6,839 nt of DNA from Ruminococcaceae bacterium UBA5423 (GTDB lineage Bacteria; Bacillota; Clostridia; Oscillospirales; Acutalibacteraceae): NCBI GenBank assembly GCA_002409375.1, contig DHNF01000076.1:1-6839 (forward strand). The letters are read 5' to 3'. The notes beneath the pieces are model-generated. The model did no database searches. It saw only the letters and a program-made list of their open reading frames with translations, and had not been told where the DNA came from. The position numbers and the translations under genes are program-made. Each line of letters begins with the position of its first letter. The stretch's first letter is position 1. This document shows, piece by piece, positions 1 to 5,611 of this stretch.

Positions 1-29
1 AAATGGGGAAACTCAAATATTTTTTTATC

Positions 30-58
30 TTGACAAGGGTGGTGTGTTTGGATATAAT
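30..58 (+). promoter_or_regulatory. Sigma-A promoter of the tRNA-Lys gene
   Basis: A perfect -35 box TTGACA lies at 30-35 and a perfect -10 box TATAAT at 53-58, with the ideal 17-base spacer. Transcription should start near 65, about 18 bases before the mature tRNA. A consensus promoter suits a highly expressed stable RNA. Confidence 0.9.
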
Positions 59-82
59 GTTCTGGCGTGGTTTACGGGACAT

Positions 83-158
83 GAGCCATTAGCTCAGATG
101 GCAGAGCATTTGACTTTTAATCAAAGGGTCCGGGGTTCGAATCCCCGATGGCTCACCA
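83..158 (+). tRNA. tRNA-Lys (anticodon UUU)
   Basis: This is a complete 76-base tRNA with encoded CCA. The acceptor stem pairs GAGCCAT (83-89) with ATGGCTC (148-154), the discriminator is A155 and CCA is 156-158. The D stem pairs GCTC (92-95) with GAGC (104-107). The anticodon stem pairs TTTGA (109-113) with TCAAA (121-125). The seven-base loop CTTTTAA places anticodon TTT at 116-118, which reads AAA and AAG lysine codons. The T arm pairs CGGGG with CCCCG around TTCGAAT. All stems are fully paired. It has its own promoter upstream and terminator downstream, so it seems to be a single-gene transcription unit. Confidence 0.97.
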
Positions 159-177
159 AATCGAAAAGCGAGAAAAA

Positions 178-223
178 CCCGCTTAAATTGCTGATTTTCG
201 GCTAATTTAGGCGGGCTTTTCTT
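178..223 (+). terminator. Intrinsic terminator after tRNA-Lys
   Basis: CCCGCTTAAATT (178-189) pairs with AATTTAGGCGGG (204-215) along 12 bases with one G-U pair. A T-rich tail, CTTTTCTT, follows at 216-223. It closes the tRNA transcription unit 20 bases after the CCA end. Confidence 0.85.
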
Positions 224-482
224 ATTCAGATTATTAGGACTGATATTCTGAGTTTATTTAAAAAAACCGATTTAAACCCATCTGTTGTCGTAAAAGTGTC
301 GTACTAATATTATAAATAGGCGGACAATGCAGGCTTTTGCCCTGATTTTATGCTCATGTCGCAGGACACCATCTGCGAGTCTGCGAATAGTTATTAGACC
401 CTAATTAATCAACTCACTAAAAGATATATTAGTAGTTGAGTCGTGGAAAAACAATTAATCTTTAAAATCAAATTTATTATGA
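224..482. other. Non-coding stretch with small inverted repeats
   Basis: No recognisable gene lies between the tRNA terminator and the HAD gene promoter. Visible structures are a perfect hairpin TCGCAG/CTGCGA (359-364 with 373-378), a further CTGCGA copy at 381-386, and a longer inverted repeat CAACTCACTAA (410-420) with TTAGTAGTTG (429-438), which pairs over 10 bases with a one-base bulge. A possible promoter is TTGTCG (285-290), 17 bases, TATTAT (308-313). A 25-codon frame at 327-404 has only a poor ribosome site. A small RNA or a regulatory region is possible; decayed sequence is equally possible. Confidence 0.45.
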
Positions 483-488
483 TATACT
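480..488 (+). promoter_or_regulatory. Probable extended -10 promoter of the HAD gene
   Basis: TATACT (483-488) is preceded by TGA (480-482), giving the TGn extended -10 form, which can work without a good -35 box; none is visible. The likely start is near 495, leaving a leader of about 70 bases. The palindrome TATAGCTATA (488-497) and a tandem AGCTAT repeat (491-496 and 499-504) sit on the predicted start, where an operator could act. Confidence 0.5.
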
Positions 489-564
489 ATAGCTATAAAG
501 CTATTGCTTACTGAATAGACCGCTTGATTATAAATTTAATGTTTGTATATTGAAAGGAAATCAT

Positions 565-1338
565 ATGGATATTTTGAGAGAAAAAAAAGGGTTCATATGC
601 GACATGGATGGAGTTATTTACCATGGGGATAAGCTGCTGCCGGGAGTAAAAGAATTTGTTGATTGGCTGTATAAAGAAAACAAGAAGTTTTTGTTCTTAA
701 CAAACGCCAGCGGTAGAACGCCAAAAGAGTTGCAGATGAAGCTTTGGCGTATGGGGCTCGATGTGGATGAAAGCCATTTTTATACCAGTGCTTTGGCGAC
801 GGCTAAGTTTTTGAGCCGGCAAGATCCGAATTGCAGCGCGTATGTTATTGGGGATCCGGGGCTATTTAATGCGTTGCACGACTCGGGCGTTACAGTAAAT
901 GATATAGACCCCGACTATGTCATTGTCGGTGAAACAATAAACTATAATTTTGGCAGCATATGCCGGGCAATGAAGCATATTATGAACGGGGCAAAGTTGA
1001 TAGGAACAAATTCGGATTTGACCGGACCGTCCGAAACTGGAATCATACCTGCCTGCCGCGCCTTAGTGGCACCTATTGAAGCGGTGACTGGAAAAACAGC
1101 CTATTACGTGGGGAAGCCTAATCCTTTAATGATGCGCACGGGTCTTAAAATGTTGGGGGTGCACTCGGATGAATCTGCTATAATTGGCGACAGGATGGAT
1201 ACCGACATTATCGCAGGTATAGAAAGCGGGTTGGATACTGTTTTGGTGCTTTCAGGCGTCACTACTATGGAAAGTATGAACCTATATCCATATAAGCCGA
1301 GACTTGTTATACCCGGTGTAGGTGAAATTTCGGTGTGA
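565..1338 (+). CDS. HAD-IIA family hydrolase (NagD-like phosphatase)
   Basis: This is a 257-residue cytoplasmic phosphatase of the haloacid dehalogenase superfamily, subclass IIA. Motif I is DMDGVIY, with nucleophile D13 and general acid D15. Motif II is TNASG from T46. Motif III is the lysine K184 in GKPNP, and motif IV is GDRMDTD (208-214), with D209 as the metal ligand. The segment between motifs II and III (about 50-180) has the size of the C2 cap that selects substrate in this subclass. The length matches NagD and p-nitrophenyl phosphatase relatives. ATG 565 is chosen because AAAGGA (553-558) lies 6 bases upstream; an in-frame TTG at 550 would overlap that site. Substrate cannot be read from sequence: relatives act on nucleotides, sugar phosphates or as general housekeeping enzymes. 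It precedes the leucine operon by 38 bases, but that operon has its own promoter. Confidence 0.93.
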   Translation: MDILREKKGFICDMDGVIYHGDKLLPGVKEFVDWLYKENKKFLFLTNASGRTPKELQMKLWRMGLDVDESHFYTSALATAKFLSRQDPNCSAYVIGDPGLFNALHDSGVTVNDIDPDYVIVGETINYNFGSICRAMKHIMNGAKLIGTNSDLTGPSETGIIPACRALVAPIEAVTGKTAYYVGKPNPLMMRTGLKMLGVHSDESAIIGDRMDTDIIAGIESGLDTVLVLSGVTTMESMNLYPYKPRLVIPGVGEISV

Positions 1339-1342
1339 TTAG

Positions 1343-1376
1343 AAATGCGTTTTTAAAAATTAGCATTTTTAAATGC
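1343..1376 (+). repeat. Alternating AAATGC / GCATTT / AAATGC inverted repeats
   Basis: AAATGC (1343-1348) can pair with GCATTT (1363-1368), and this middle copy can also pair with AAATGC (1371-1376), so the two hairpins exclude each other. The first hairpin is followed by TT and A-rich sequence, so it could be a weak terminator for the HAD gene. The second abuts the leuA -35 box and could be a protein-binding site. Neither role is shown. Confidence 0.45.
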
Positions 1377-1405
1377 TTGACAATGCCGAAGCATATGCAT
1401 ATAAT
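1377..1405 (+). promoter_or_regulatory. Sigma-A promoter of the leuAB operon
   Basis: TTGACA (1377-1382) and TATAAT (1400-1405) are both exact consensus with a 17-base spacer. Transcription should begin near 1412. Initiation therefore looks strong and constitutive, with control placed in the T-box leader that follows. The spacer contains the palindrome GCATATGC (1391-1398). Confidence 0.92.
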
Positions 1406-1618
1406 GTCTTTAAAGACTGTGAAGGGAACAAGATACGGGGTTCGTGCAAAGAGATTCGGCGGGTGGTGTAAGCCGGAGACGAAGCCTGTATGTATAGCTC
1501 ATCCCGGAGTTGTCCGTTCGAAACCATGAGGGCGGGACGCATGTCTGCGTTATTGGACAAAGCCTTGAACGCAAGTTTTGCGCGAGGTTTGCTTGAGGGG
1601 TGCTTTTGCATCCGAATC

Positions 1619-1633
1619 AGGGTGGTACCACGG
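1619..1633 (+). promoter_or_regulatory. T-box antiterminator core
   Basis: The conserved T-box sequence contains the UGGU bulge (1623-1626), which pairs with the free ACCA end of uncharged tRNA. The fourth base, U, demands an A discriminator, which fits tRNA-Leu. GGG at 1620-1622 can pair with CCC at 1650-1652, which is also the left arm of the terminator, so the two structures compete. Confidence 0.9.
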
Positions 1634-1643
1634 TGTTTTTTAC

Positions 1644-1674
1644 ACTCGTCCCTATACGGGGGGCGAGTTTTTTT
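1644..1674 (+). terminator. T-box regulated terminator
   Basis: ACTCGTCCC (1644-1652) pairs with GGGGCGAGT (1660-1668) over nine bases with one G-U pair. A run of seven T (1668-1674) follows. It ends 20 bases before the leuA start and is the off-state of the T-box switch. Confidence 0.92.
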
Positions 1675-1679
1675 AATTT

Positions 1680-1686
1680 AAGGAGG
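1680..1686 (+). promoter_or_regulatory. Strong ribosome binding site of leuA
   Basis: AAGGAGG sits 8 bases before a TTG codon at 1695. This site decides the uncommon TTG start; there is no ATG at suitable distance. Confidence 0.9.
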
Positions 1687-1694
1687 TTATTTAT

Positions 1695-3365
1695 TTGAAA
1701 CCCGCTTATAAAAATTATATCCCTTTTAAGCCGGTTAATCTGCCAGACCGCAGCTGGCCCGGCCGCGTTATTGACAAAGCGCCCATTTGGTGCAGTGTCG
1801 ATTTGCGCGATGGCAACCAGGCGCTGGTTGACCCGATGAACCTTGAAGAAAAGCTTAAATTTTTTAAAGCGTTATGCGATATGGGATTTAAGGAAATCGA
1901 AGTCGGTTTCCCGTCGGCTTCCGACACCGAGTATGAAATATGCCGCGAACTTATTGAGGGTGGGCATATACCCGACGATGTAACAATACAGGTGCTTGTA
2001 CAGGCGCGCGAACACTTGATATGCAAAACTTTCGAAGCAATTCGCGGCGCAAAAAATGTTATTGTGCATTTTTACAATTCCACCTCAACGCTTCAACGCA
2101 AGGTAGTTTTCCGTAAGGACATGCAGGGCATTATAAAGATAGCGGTCGAAGGAGCGCGTCTTATCCGCAATTTGGTTGAAGACTTTGACGGGGACACAAA
2201 TATCCGCATAGAGTATTCGCCCGAAAGCTTTTCGGGAACCGAGACTGATTATGCTGTAGAAATCTGCGCCGCTGTGATGCAAGAGCTAAAAGTCACGCCC
2301 CAAAACCGTGTTATTATAAATTTGCCTAACACGGTCGAGATGTGCACTCCAAATACTTATGCCGACCAGATTGAATATTTCATACGCCACCTTCCCGACA
2401 GGCAAAGTGCTATTATCAGCATACATCCGCACAATGATCGCGGTACCGGAGTCGCGGCCGCCGAGCTGGCGCTGCTTGCAGGCGCCGAGAGAGTGGAAGG
2501 AACACTTTTTGGTAACGGAGAGCGTACGGGGAATTTGGATATTGTCAATATCGGGCTTAATATGTATACTCAGGGTGTCGATCCGGGTCTTGATTTCAGC
2601 AATATTCCCGCTATTCGCAAAATGTATGAAGAAAATGTGAAAATGAGTATACATGAACGCCACCCTTATGTCGGCGACCTTGTATTTACCGCCTTTTCGG
2701 GCTCGCATCAGGACGCAATAAACAAAGGGCTGCAGTATATGAAAGAAACTGACAGCTCGACGTGGGAGGTTCCCTATCTGCCGATTAATCCCGCCGACAT
2801 CGGCAGGCAGTACGAGCCGATTATTCGCATAAATTCTCAGTCGGGCAAGGGCGGCGCCGCGTTTATTATGCAAGCCAGCTTTGGACTGAATTTGCCAAAA
2901 GCAATGCATCCAGAATTCGGCACGCTTGTCAAGGCCGAGTGCGACCGCACCGGAATGGAGCTATCGGCACAGGAGCTTTATAATGTGTTTAAAAAGAACT
3001 ACATTGATATAAAGAAAAAATACAGGTTGTGCGGGCACAGCATAGTAGAGCAGAGCGAAAACGATGCCGCAGAGGTTGATTTTAAGGGCATTATAGAATG
3101 CGACGGTGTAAAGCACAGCATAACCGGGATAGGCAACGGCCCGGTTGATGCGTTTTTCAATGCAATTAAACAAGTCGGTGTTGAGAATTATCAATTCATA
3201 TCGTATCATGAACATGCGATTTCGTCGGGGTCCGATTCCAAAGCCATTGCGTATATCGAGCTTAAATGTCCTAACGGCAAAAATGTGTTTGGGGTGGGCA
3301 TTGAAAGTAACATTAACATGGCGTCAATACAGGGAGTTTTATGTGCAATCAACAGAAGCTTTTAG
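1695..3365 (+). CDS. leuA: 2-isopropylmalate synthase, long (LeuA2-type) form
   Basis: LeuA condenses acetyl-CoA with 2-oxoisovalerate to 2-isopropylmalate, the first committed step of leucine synthesis, in the cytoplasm. The 556-residue length and the N-terminal region with PFKPVNLPDRSWP match the long form known from actinobacteria and yeast rather than the roughly 510-residue E. coli type. The catalytic TIM barrel shows LRDGNQ (37-42), with metal ligand D39. HPHND (244-248) supplies two histidine ligands, and GNGERTGN is at 273-280. SGKGG (383-387) lies in the linker. The last 120 or so residues, with GNGPVDAF (480-487), form the regulatory domain that normally binds leucine for feedback inhibition. 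The start is TTG behind AAGGAGG. Transcription is gated by the leucine T-box upstream, and leuB follows after 33 bases. The frame is intact and no key residue seems missing. Confidence 0.96.
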   Translation: MKPAYKNYIPFKPVNLPDRSWPGRVIDKAPIWCSVDLRDGNQALVDPMNLEEKLKFFKALCDMGFKEIEVGFPSASDTEYEICRELIEGGHIPDDVTIQVLVQAREHLICKTFEAIRGAKNVIVHFYNSTSTLQRKVVFRKDMQGIIKIAVEGARLIRNLVEDFDGDTNIRIEYSPESFSGTETDYAVEICAAVMQELKVTPQNRVIINLPNTVEMCTPNTYADQIEYFIRHLPDRQSAIISIHPHNDRGTGVAAAELALLAGAERVEGTLFGNGERTGNLDIVNIGLNMYTQGVDPGLDFSNIPAIRKMYEENVKMSIHERHPYVGDLVFTAFSGSHQDAINKGLQYMKETDSSTWEVPYLPINPADIGRQYEPIIRINSQSGKGGAAFIMQASFGLNLPKAMHPEFGTLVKAECDRTGMELSAQELYNVFKKNYIDIKKKYRLCGHSIVEQSENDAAEVDFKGIIECDGVKHSITGIGNGPVDAFFNAIKQVGVENYQFISYHEHAISSGSDSKAIAYIELKCPNGKNVFGVGIESNINMASIQGVLCAINRSF

Positions 3366-3398
3366 ATTAAGTATAATATAAATAAGGGAGATTTTTTA

Positions 3399-4472
3399 AT
3401 GGACACTTACAAAATCACACTGTTAAGGGGCGACGGTATCGGTCCTGAGATTGTAGCCGAAGCGGTGAAGGTACTGGACGATACGGCAAAAAAGTTTGGG
3501 TTTTCAGTCAATTACACCGAAGCATTAATGGGCGGCTGTGCGATAGATTCAACCGGAGTGCCTCTGCCTCAGGAAACCATTGATAAATGCCTTGAATCGG
3601 ACGCAGTGCTGCTGGGTGCAGTGGGCGGATGGAAATGGGACAACTTGCCCGGGCATCTGCGTCCCGAGGCCGGGCTGCTTGGAATTCGCGGCGCGCTTAG
3701 GCTATTTGCAAACCTGCGCCCCGCAAAGATTTACGGTCCACTCAAAGGCGCCTGTCCATTGCGCCCGGATATAATCGGCGACAGCATGGATATAATGGTG
3801 GTTAGGGAACTGACCGGAGGCATTTATTTTGGCAAGCGTGGGCGCGAAACGGTTGACGGCGTTGAGGCCGCATATGATACCGAATACTATACTGTAACAG
3901 AGGTTGAACGCATTGCACGAGTTGCATTTGAATCGGCGCGTAAAAGAAGCCGCAGGCTCTGCAATGTGGACAAGGCTAATGTGCTTGAGTCATCTCGCCT
4001 TTGGCGCGAAACAGTGCTGAGTGTGGCTCGCGACTATCCGGATGTAGAGCTTACGCATCTGTATATCGACAACGCGGCAATGCAGCTTGTCCGCAACCCC
4101 AAGCAGTTTGATGTAATACTTGCCTCAAATATTTTTGGCGATATATTGTCCGACGAGGCGTCGCAGGTCGCAGGTTCAATTGGCATGCTGGCGTCTGCCT
4201 CGTTAGGTGAGGGCAGCCGCGGCTTGTACGAACCAATTCACGGTTCAGCACCTGATATTGCGGGCAAAAACATTGCAAATCCACTTGCAACTATCCTGTC
4301 TGTTGCAATGATGCTGCGCTATTCGTTTAACAATACGGAGGCAGCAGATGCCATAGAAGACGCAGTTATAAAAGTGCTCGACGATGGGCTGCGCACACCA
4401 GACATTATGACTGAGGACGGCAAAAAAGTTGGCACGGTTGAGATGGGCGACGCAGTTGTATCAGCATTATAA
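3399..4472 (+). CDS. leuB: 3-isopropylmalate dehydrogenase
   Basis: LeuB oxidises and decarboxylates 3-isopropylmalate to 2-oxoisocaproate using NAD+, a cytoplasmic leucine-pathway step. The 357 residues match the family length. GDGIGPE (11-17) is the N-terminal signature. Substrate-binding arginines are R101 and R107 in [11 protein letters not shown] and R136 in [10 protein letters not shown] (136-145), with Y143. K192 in VDKANVL and D224 in YIDNAAMQL are catalytic-site residues, and D248 and D252 in FGDILSD bind metal. [14 protein letters not shown] (282-295) is the NAD-binding loop. The [11 protein letters not shown] stretch at 87-97 favours LeuB over isocitrate or tartrate dehydrogenase relatives. 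ATG 3399 has AAGGGAG (3384-3390) 8 bases upstream. No promoter or terminator separates it from leuA, so both should be co-transcribed. The usual leuC and leuD partners are absent here. Confidence 0.96.
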   Translation: MDTYKITLLRGDGIGPEIVAEAVKVLDDTAKKFGFSVNYTEALMGGCAIDSTGVPLPQETIDKCLESDAVLLGAVGGWKWDNLPGHLRPEAGLLGIRGALRLFANLRPAKIYGPLKGACPLRPDIIGDSMDIMVVRELTGGIYFGKRGRETVDGVEAAYDTEYYTVTEVERIARVAFESARKRSRRLCNVDKANVLESSRLWRETVLSVARDYPDVELTHLYIDNAAMQLVRNPKQFDVILASNIFGDILSDEASQVAGSIGMLASASLGEGSRGLYEPIHGSAPDIAGKNIANPLATILSVAMMLRYSFNNTEAADAIEDAVIKVLDDGLRTPDIMTEDGKKVGTVEMGDAVVSAL

Positions 4473-4518
4473 TTTTTTGACCATTCGGCATAATATTTTG
4501 CATAATTTCAATCGTAAC

Positions 4519-4653
4519 GCCGAGGACGGCTCTCCCTACAAACACATTGTTGCGCCCTATAGTCATCTGTATAAAATAGATCCCAGAAACCGTAGGGAAC
4601 GCTGTCCCCAGCGTTCCGGTTGTTTGTGTAAGGGAACATTTTGGGCGAACAAT
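4519..4653. repeat. Hairpin-rich, MITE-like intergenic repeat
   Basis: The centre is a perfect nine-base stem, GGAACGCTG (4596-4604) with CAGCGTTCC (4609-4617), around a TCCC loop; ACC (4589-4591) and GGT (4618-4620) extend it beyond a bulge. Imperfect terminal inverted repeats flank it: ATTGTTGCGCCC (4546-4557) against GGGCGAACAAT (4643-4653), differing by one base. A second imperfect pair is TCCCTACAAACA (4533-4544) with TGTTTGTGTAAGGGA (4621-4635). A small GCCG/CGGC hairpin lies at 4519-4530. The form CGTAGGG, stem, CCGG resembles dispersed non-coding repeats of many Firmicutes, but no copy elsewhere can be checked here. No target-site duplication is obvious. No T-run follows the central hairpin, so it is not a standard terminator. 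Confidence 0.45.
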
Positions 4654-4666
4654 ATAATATTAATGT

Positions 4667-4706
4667 AAAAACGGCTTGGGAAAGCAATTGCACCCAAGCC
4701 GTTTTT
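4667..4706. terminator. Bidirectional terminator between leuB and pflA
   Basis: AAAAACGGCTTGGG (4667-4680) and CCCAAGCCGTTTTT (4693-4706) are perfect 14-base complements around a 12-base loop. The arms give a T-run at the end on either strand, so it can stop leuAB transcripts from the left and pflA transcripts from the right. It ends 17 bases from the pflA stop codon. Confidence 0.95.
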
Positions 4707-4723
4707 ATAATTCACAAACACAG

Positions 4724-5452
4724 TTATGTCACTGGCAGACCATATCCCCGCAGCAGCTCTTTAGCGTGTTCCACCTCTTGAGGCAGAGGAGTACGGGTAT
4801 TGTAAAGTGTATAGGTTTTTTTAAGTTCTTCCCACTTATATTCACCCATTTTATGAAACGGTAGAAGCTCCACCCTTTTAATGCAGTCATAATGTCGCAG
4901 CAGCTTGCCAAGTGCTTTAAGCTGAATATTATCAAGCGTGAGGTCTGGTACAAGCACATGGCGTATCCAAACAGGCTTACCGATTTTTTCGCAAAAATCA
5001 AGCATCTCCAGCGTGTTATAAATGCTGTGTCCGGTAATTTTGCGAAAAAGTCCGTCGTCAGCCGCCTTGATATCGAGCAGCACCAAATCTGCGAGTTCAA
5101 CAGCCCGTCCGCACATCAGCAGTGACACTCCGCCCGCAGTATCAATTGCGGTATGAAGGTTGTGTTCGCTACATCCCTCTAAAACTGACACCACAAAATC
5201 GGGCTGCATAAGCGGTTCACCTCCCGACAGCGTGACACCGCCGTTTTTAATAAAGTTTTTATATCTGAGAATATCGCGCAGTACATCCATTGATCCTATT
5301 TGCTGTCCGCCTGAGCCACACCATGAATCGGGATTATGGCAATACAAACAACGAAATGCGCAGCCCTGTAAAAACAAAACATATCGAATACCCGGCCCGT
5401 CAAGTGCGCCAAAGCTCTCCACCGAATGAATACGTCCCATCACATTTTTCAA
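4724..5452 (-). CDS. pflA: Pyruvate formate-lyase activating enzyme (radical SAM)
   Basis: PflA uses S-adenosylmethionine and a [4Fe-4S] cluster to install the glycyl radical on pyruvate formate-lyase, in anaerobic cytoplasm. Cluster ligands are C31, C35 and C38 in the CxxxCxxC pattern (CAFRCLYC). The family N-terminus is seen as GRIHSVESFGALDGPGIRYVLFLQG (split over 6-30). SGGEP (76-80) contacts the methionine end of SAM. LLPFHKMGEYKWEEL near the C-terminus is typical of PflA. At 242 residues it matches the short PflA class and lacks the extra ferredoxin-like insert of many other glycyl-radical activases. The start is TTG at 5452, chosen because GGAGG lies 8 bases upstream; the ATG at 5440 would be 20 bases away. 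No pflB flanks it in the window, so its target enzyme must be coded elsewhere or beyond the edge. It is divergent from the LtaS-like gene. Confidence 0.94.
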   Translation of the reverse strand: MKNVMGRIHSVESFGALDGPGIRYVLFLQGCAFRCLYCHNPDSWCGSGGQQIGSMDVLRDILRYKNFIKNGGVTLSGGEPLMQPDFVVSVLEGCSEHNLHTAIDTAGGVSLLMCGRAVELADLVLLDIKAADDGLFRKITGHSIYNTLEMLDFCEKIGKPVWIRHVLVPDLTLDNIQLKALGKLLRHYDCIKRVELLPFHKMGEYKWEELKKTYTLYNTRTPLPQEVEHAKELLRGYGLPVT

Positions 5453-5460
5453 TCAAATTT

Positions 5461-5465
5461 CCTCC
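5461..5465 (-). promoter_or_regulatory. Ribosome binding site fixing the pflA TTG start
   Basis: On the minus strand GGAGG is followed by 8 bases and then TTG (5452-5450). The in-frame GTG (5443) and ATG (5440) lie too far downstream to use this site well. Confidence 0.8.
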
Positions 5466-5490
5466 CGGGAATTTTTAAACCTTATAAACT

Positions 5491-5496
5491 ATTATA
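5491..5496 (-). promoter_or_regulatory. Possible pflA -10 box
   Basis: On the minus strand a perfect TATAAT occupies 5496-5491, about 40 bases before the pflA start. The base run 17 upstream is a poor -35 match, so this is tentative. It lies only 7 bases from the -10 box of the opposite gene. Confidence 0.35.
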
Positions 5497-5500
5497 AATA

Positions 5501-5509
5501 TGCTATAAT
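5501..5509 (+). promoter_or_regulatory. Extended -10 promoter of the LtaS-like gene
   Basis: TGC (5501-5503) precedes a perfect TATAAT (5504-5509), which forms a consensus extended -10 element. No good -35 box is visible. The start would be near 5516, giving an A/T-rich leader of about 96 bases. Confidence 0.5.
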
Positions 5510-5611
5510 AAAACAAAAGTGTCATGTTTAATAAAAGAAAATATACATATATATTATTGCGTGCATAAATAGTATTAAGTCACTCGTTTGTTTGAAAGAA
5601 GCGTGAATGTT

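Larger units (their letters stand above)
1412..1674 (+). ncRNA. T-box leader (leucine-specific) upstream of leuA
   Basis: This is a tRNA-sensing riboswitch in the 5' leader of leuA. A kink-turn is visible as CAAGATAC (1429-1436) facing GGAGTTG (1506-1512), with helices CAA/TTG and GGG/CCC on either side. Upstream lies the AGAGA segment (1450-1454) and a distal stem CGGC/GCCG (1457-1460 with 1472-1475). The specifier codon is read as CTC (1498-1500), because three bases and then two more separate it from GGAG, as in the tyrS leader of Bacillus subtilis; CTC is leucine. Middle hairpins include ACGCA/TGCGT (1537-1550) and CGCAA/TTGCG (1570-1582). The T-box core AGGGTGGTACCACGG runs 1619-1633. 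Uncharged tRNA-Leu should stabilise the antiterminator and allow readthrough; charged tRNA should favour termination. Confidence 0.93.

Noticed and set aside
83..158. tRNA-Lys as an integration site for a genomic island
   Set aside because: No copy of the tRNA 3' end is seen elsewhere in the window and no integrase gene is present; the downstream genes are housekeeping.
327..404. A 25-codon small open frame starting with ATG in the tRNA-HAD gap
   Set aside because: Its upstream AGGCGG is an imperfect ribosome site only three bases from the ATG, the product looks random (Arg- and Ser-rich), and it overlaps the TCGCAG hairpin.
550..564. TTG at 550 as the start of the HAD gene
   Set aside because: The AAAGGA ribosome site would fall inside the coding part; ATG 565 is at the right distance from it.
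1335..1681. Short open frames in both strands between the HAD gene and leuA
   Set aside because: The stretch is a structured T-box leader; the frames cross its conserved stems and terminator and have no proper ribosome sites.
2286..2909. A 207-codon open frame antisense to leuA
   Set aside because: It lies entirely within the clear leuA gene, shows no recognisable family or ribosome site, and reflects codon bias of the real frame.
3366..3398. TATAAT-like sequence between leuA and leuB as an internal promoter
   Set aside because: A TATAAT match alone in a 33-base A/T-rich gap, without a -35 box or TGn extension, is not adequate evidence.
4429..4693. Open frames of about 60-80 codons between leuB and pflA
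   Set aside because: They run through the hairpin repeat or the bidirectional terminator, and have no ribosome sites or family resemblance.
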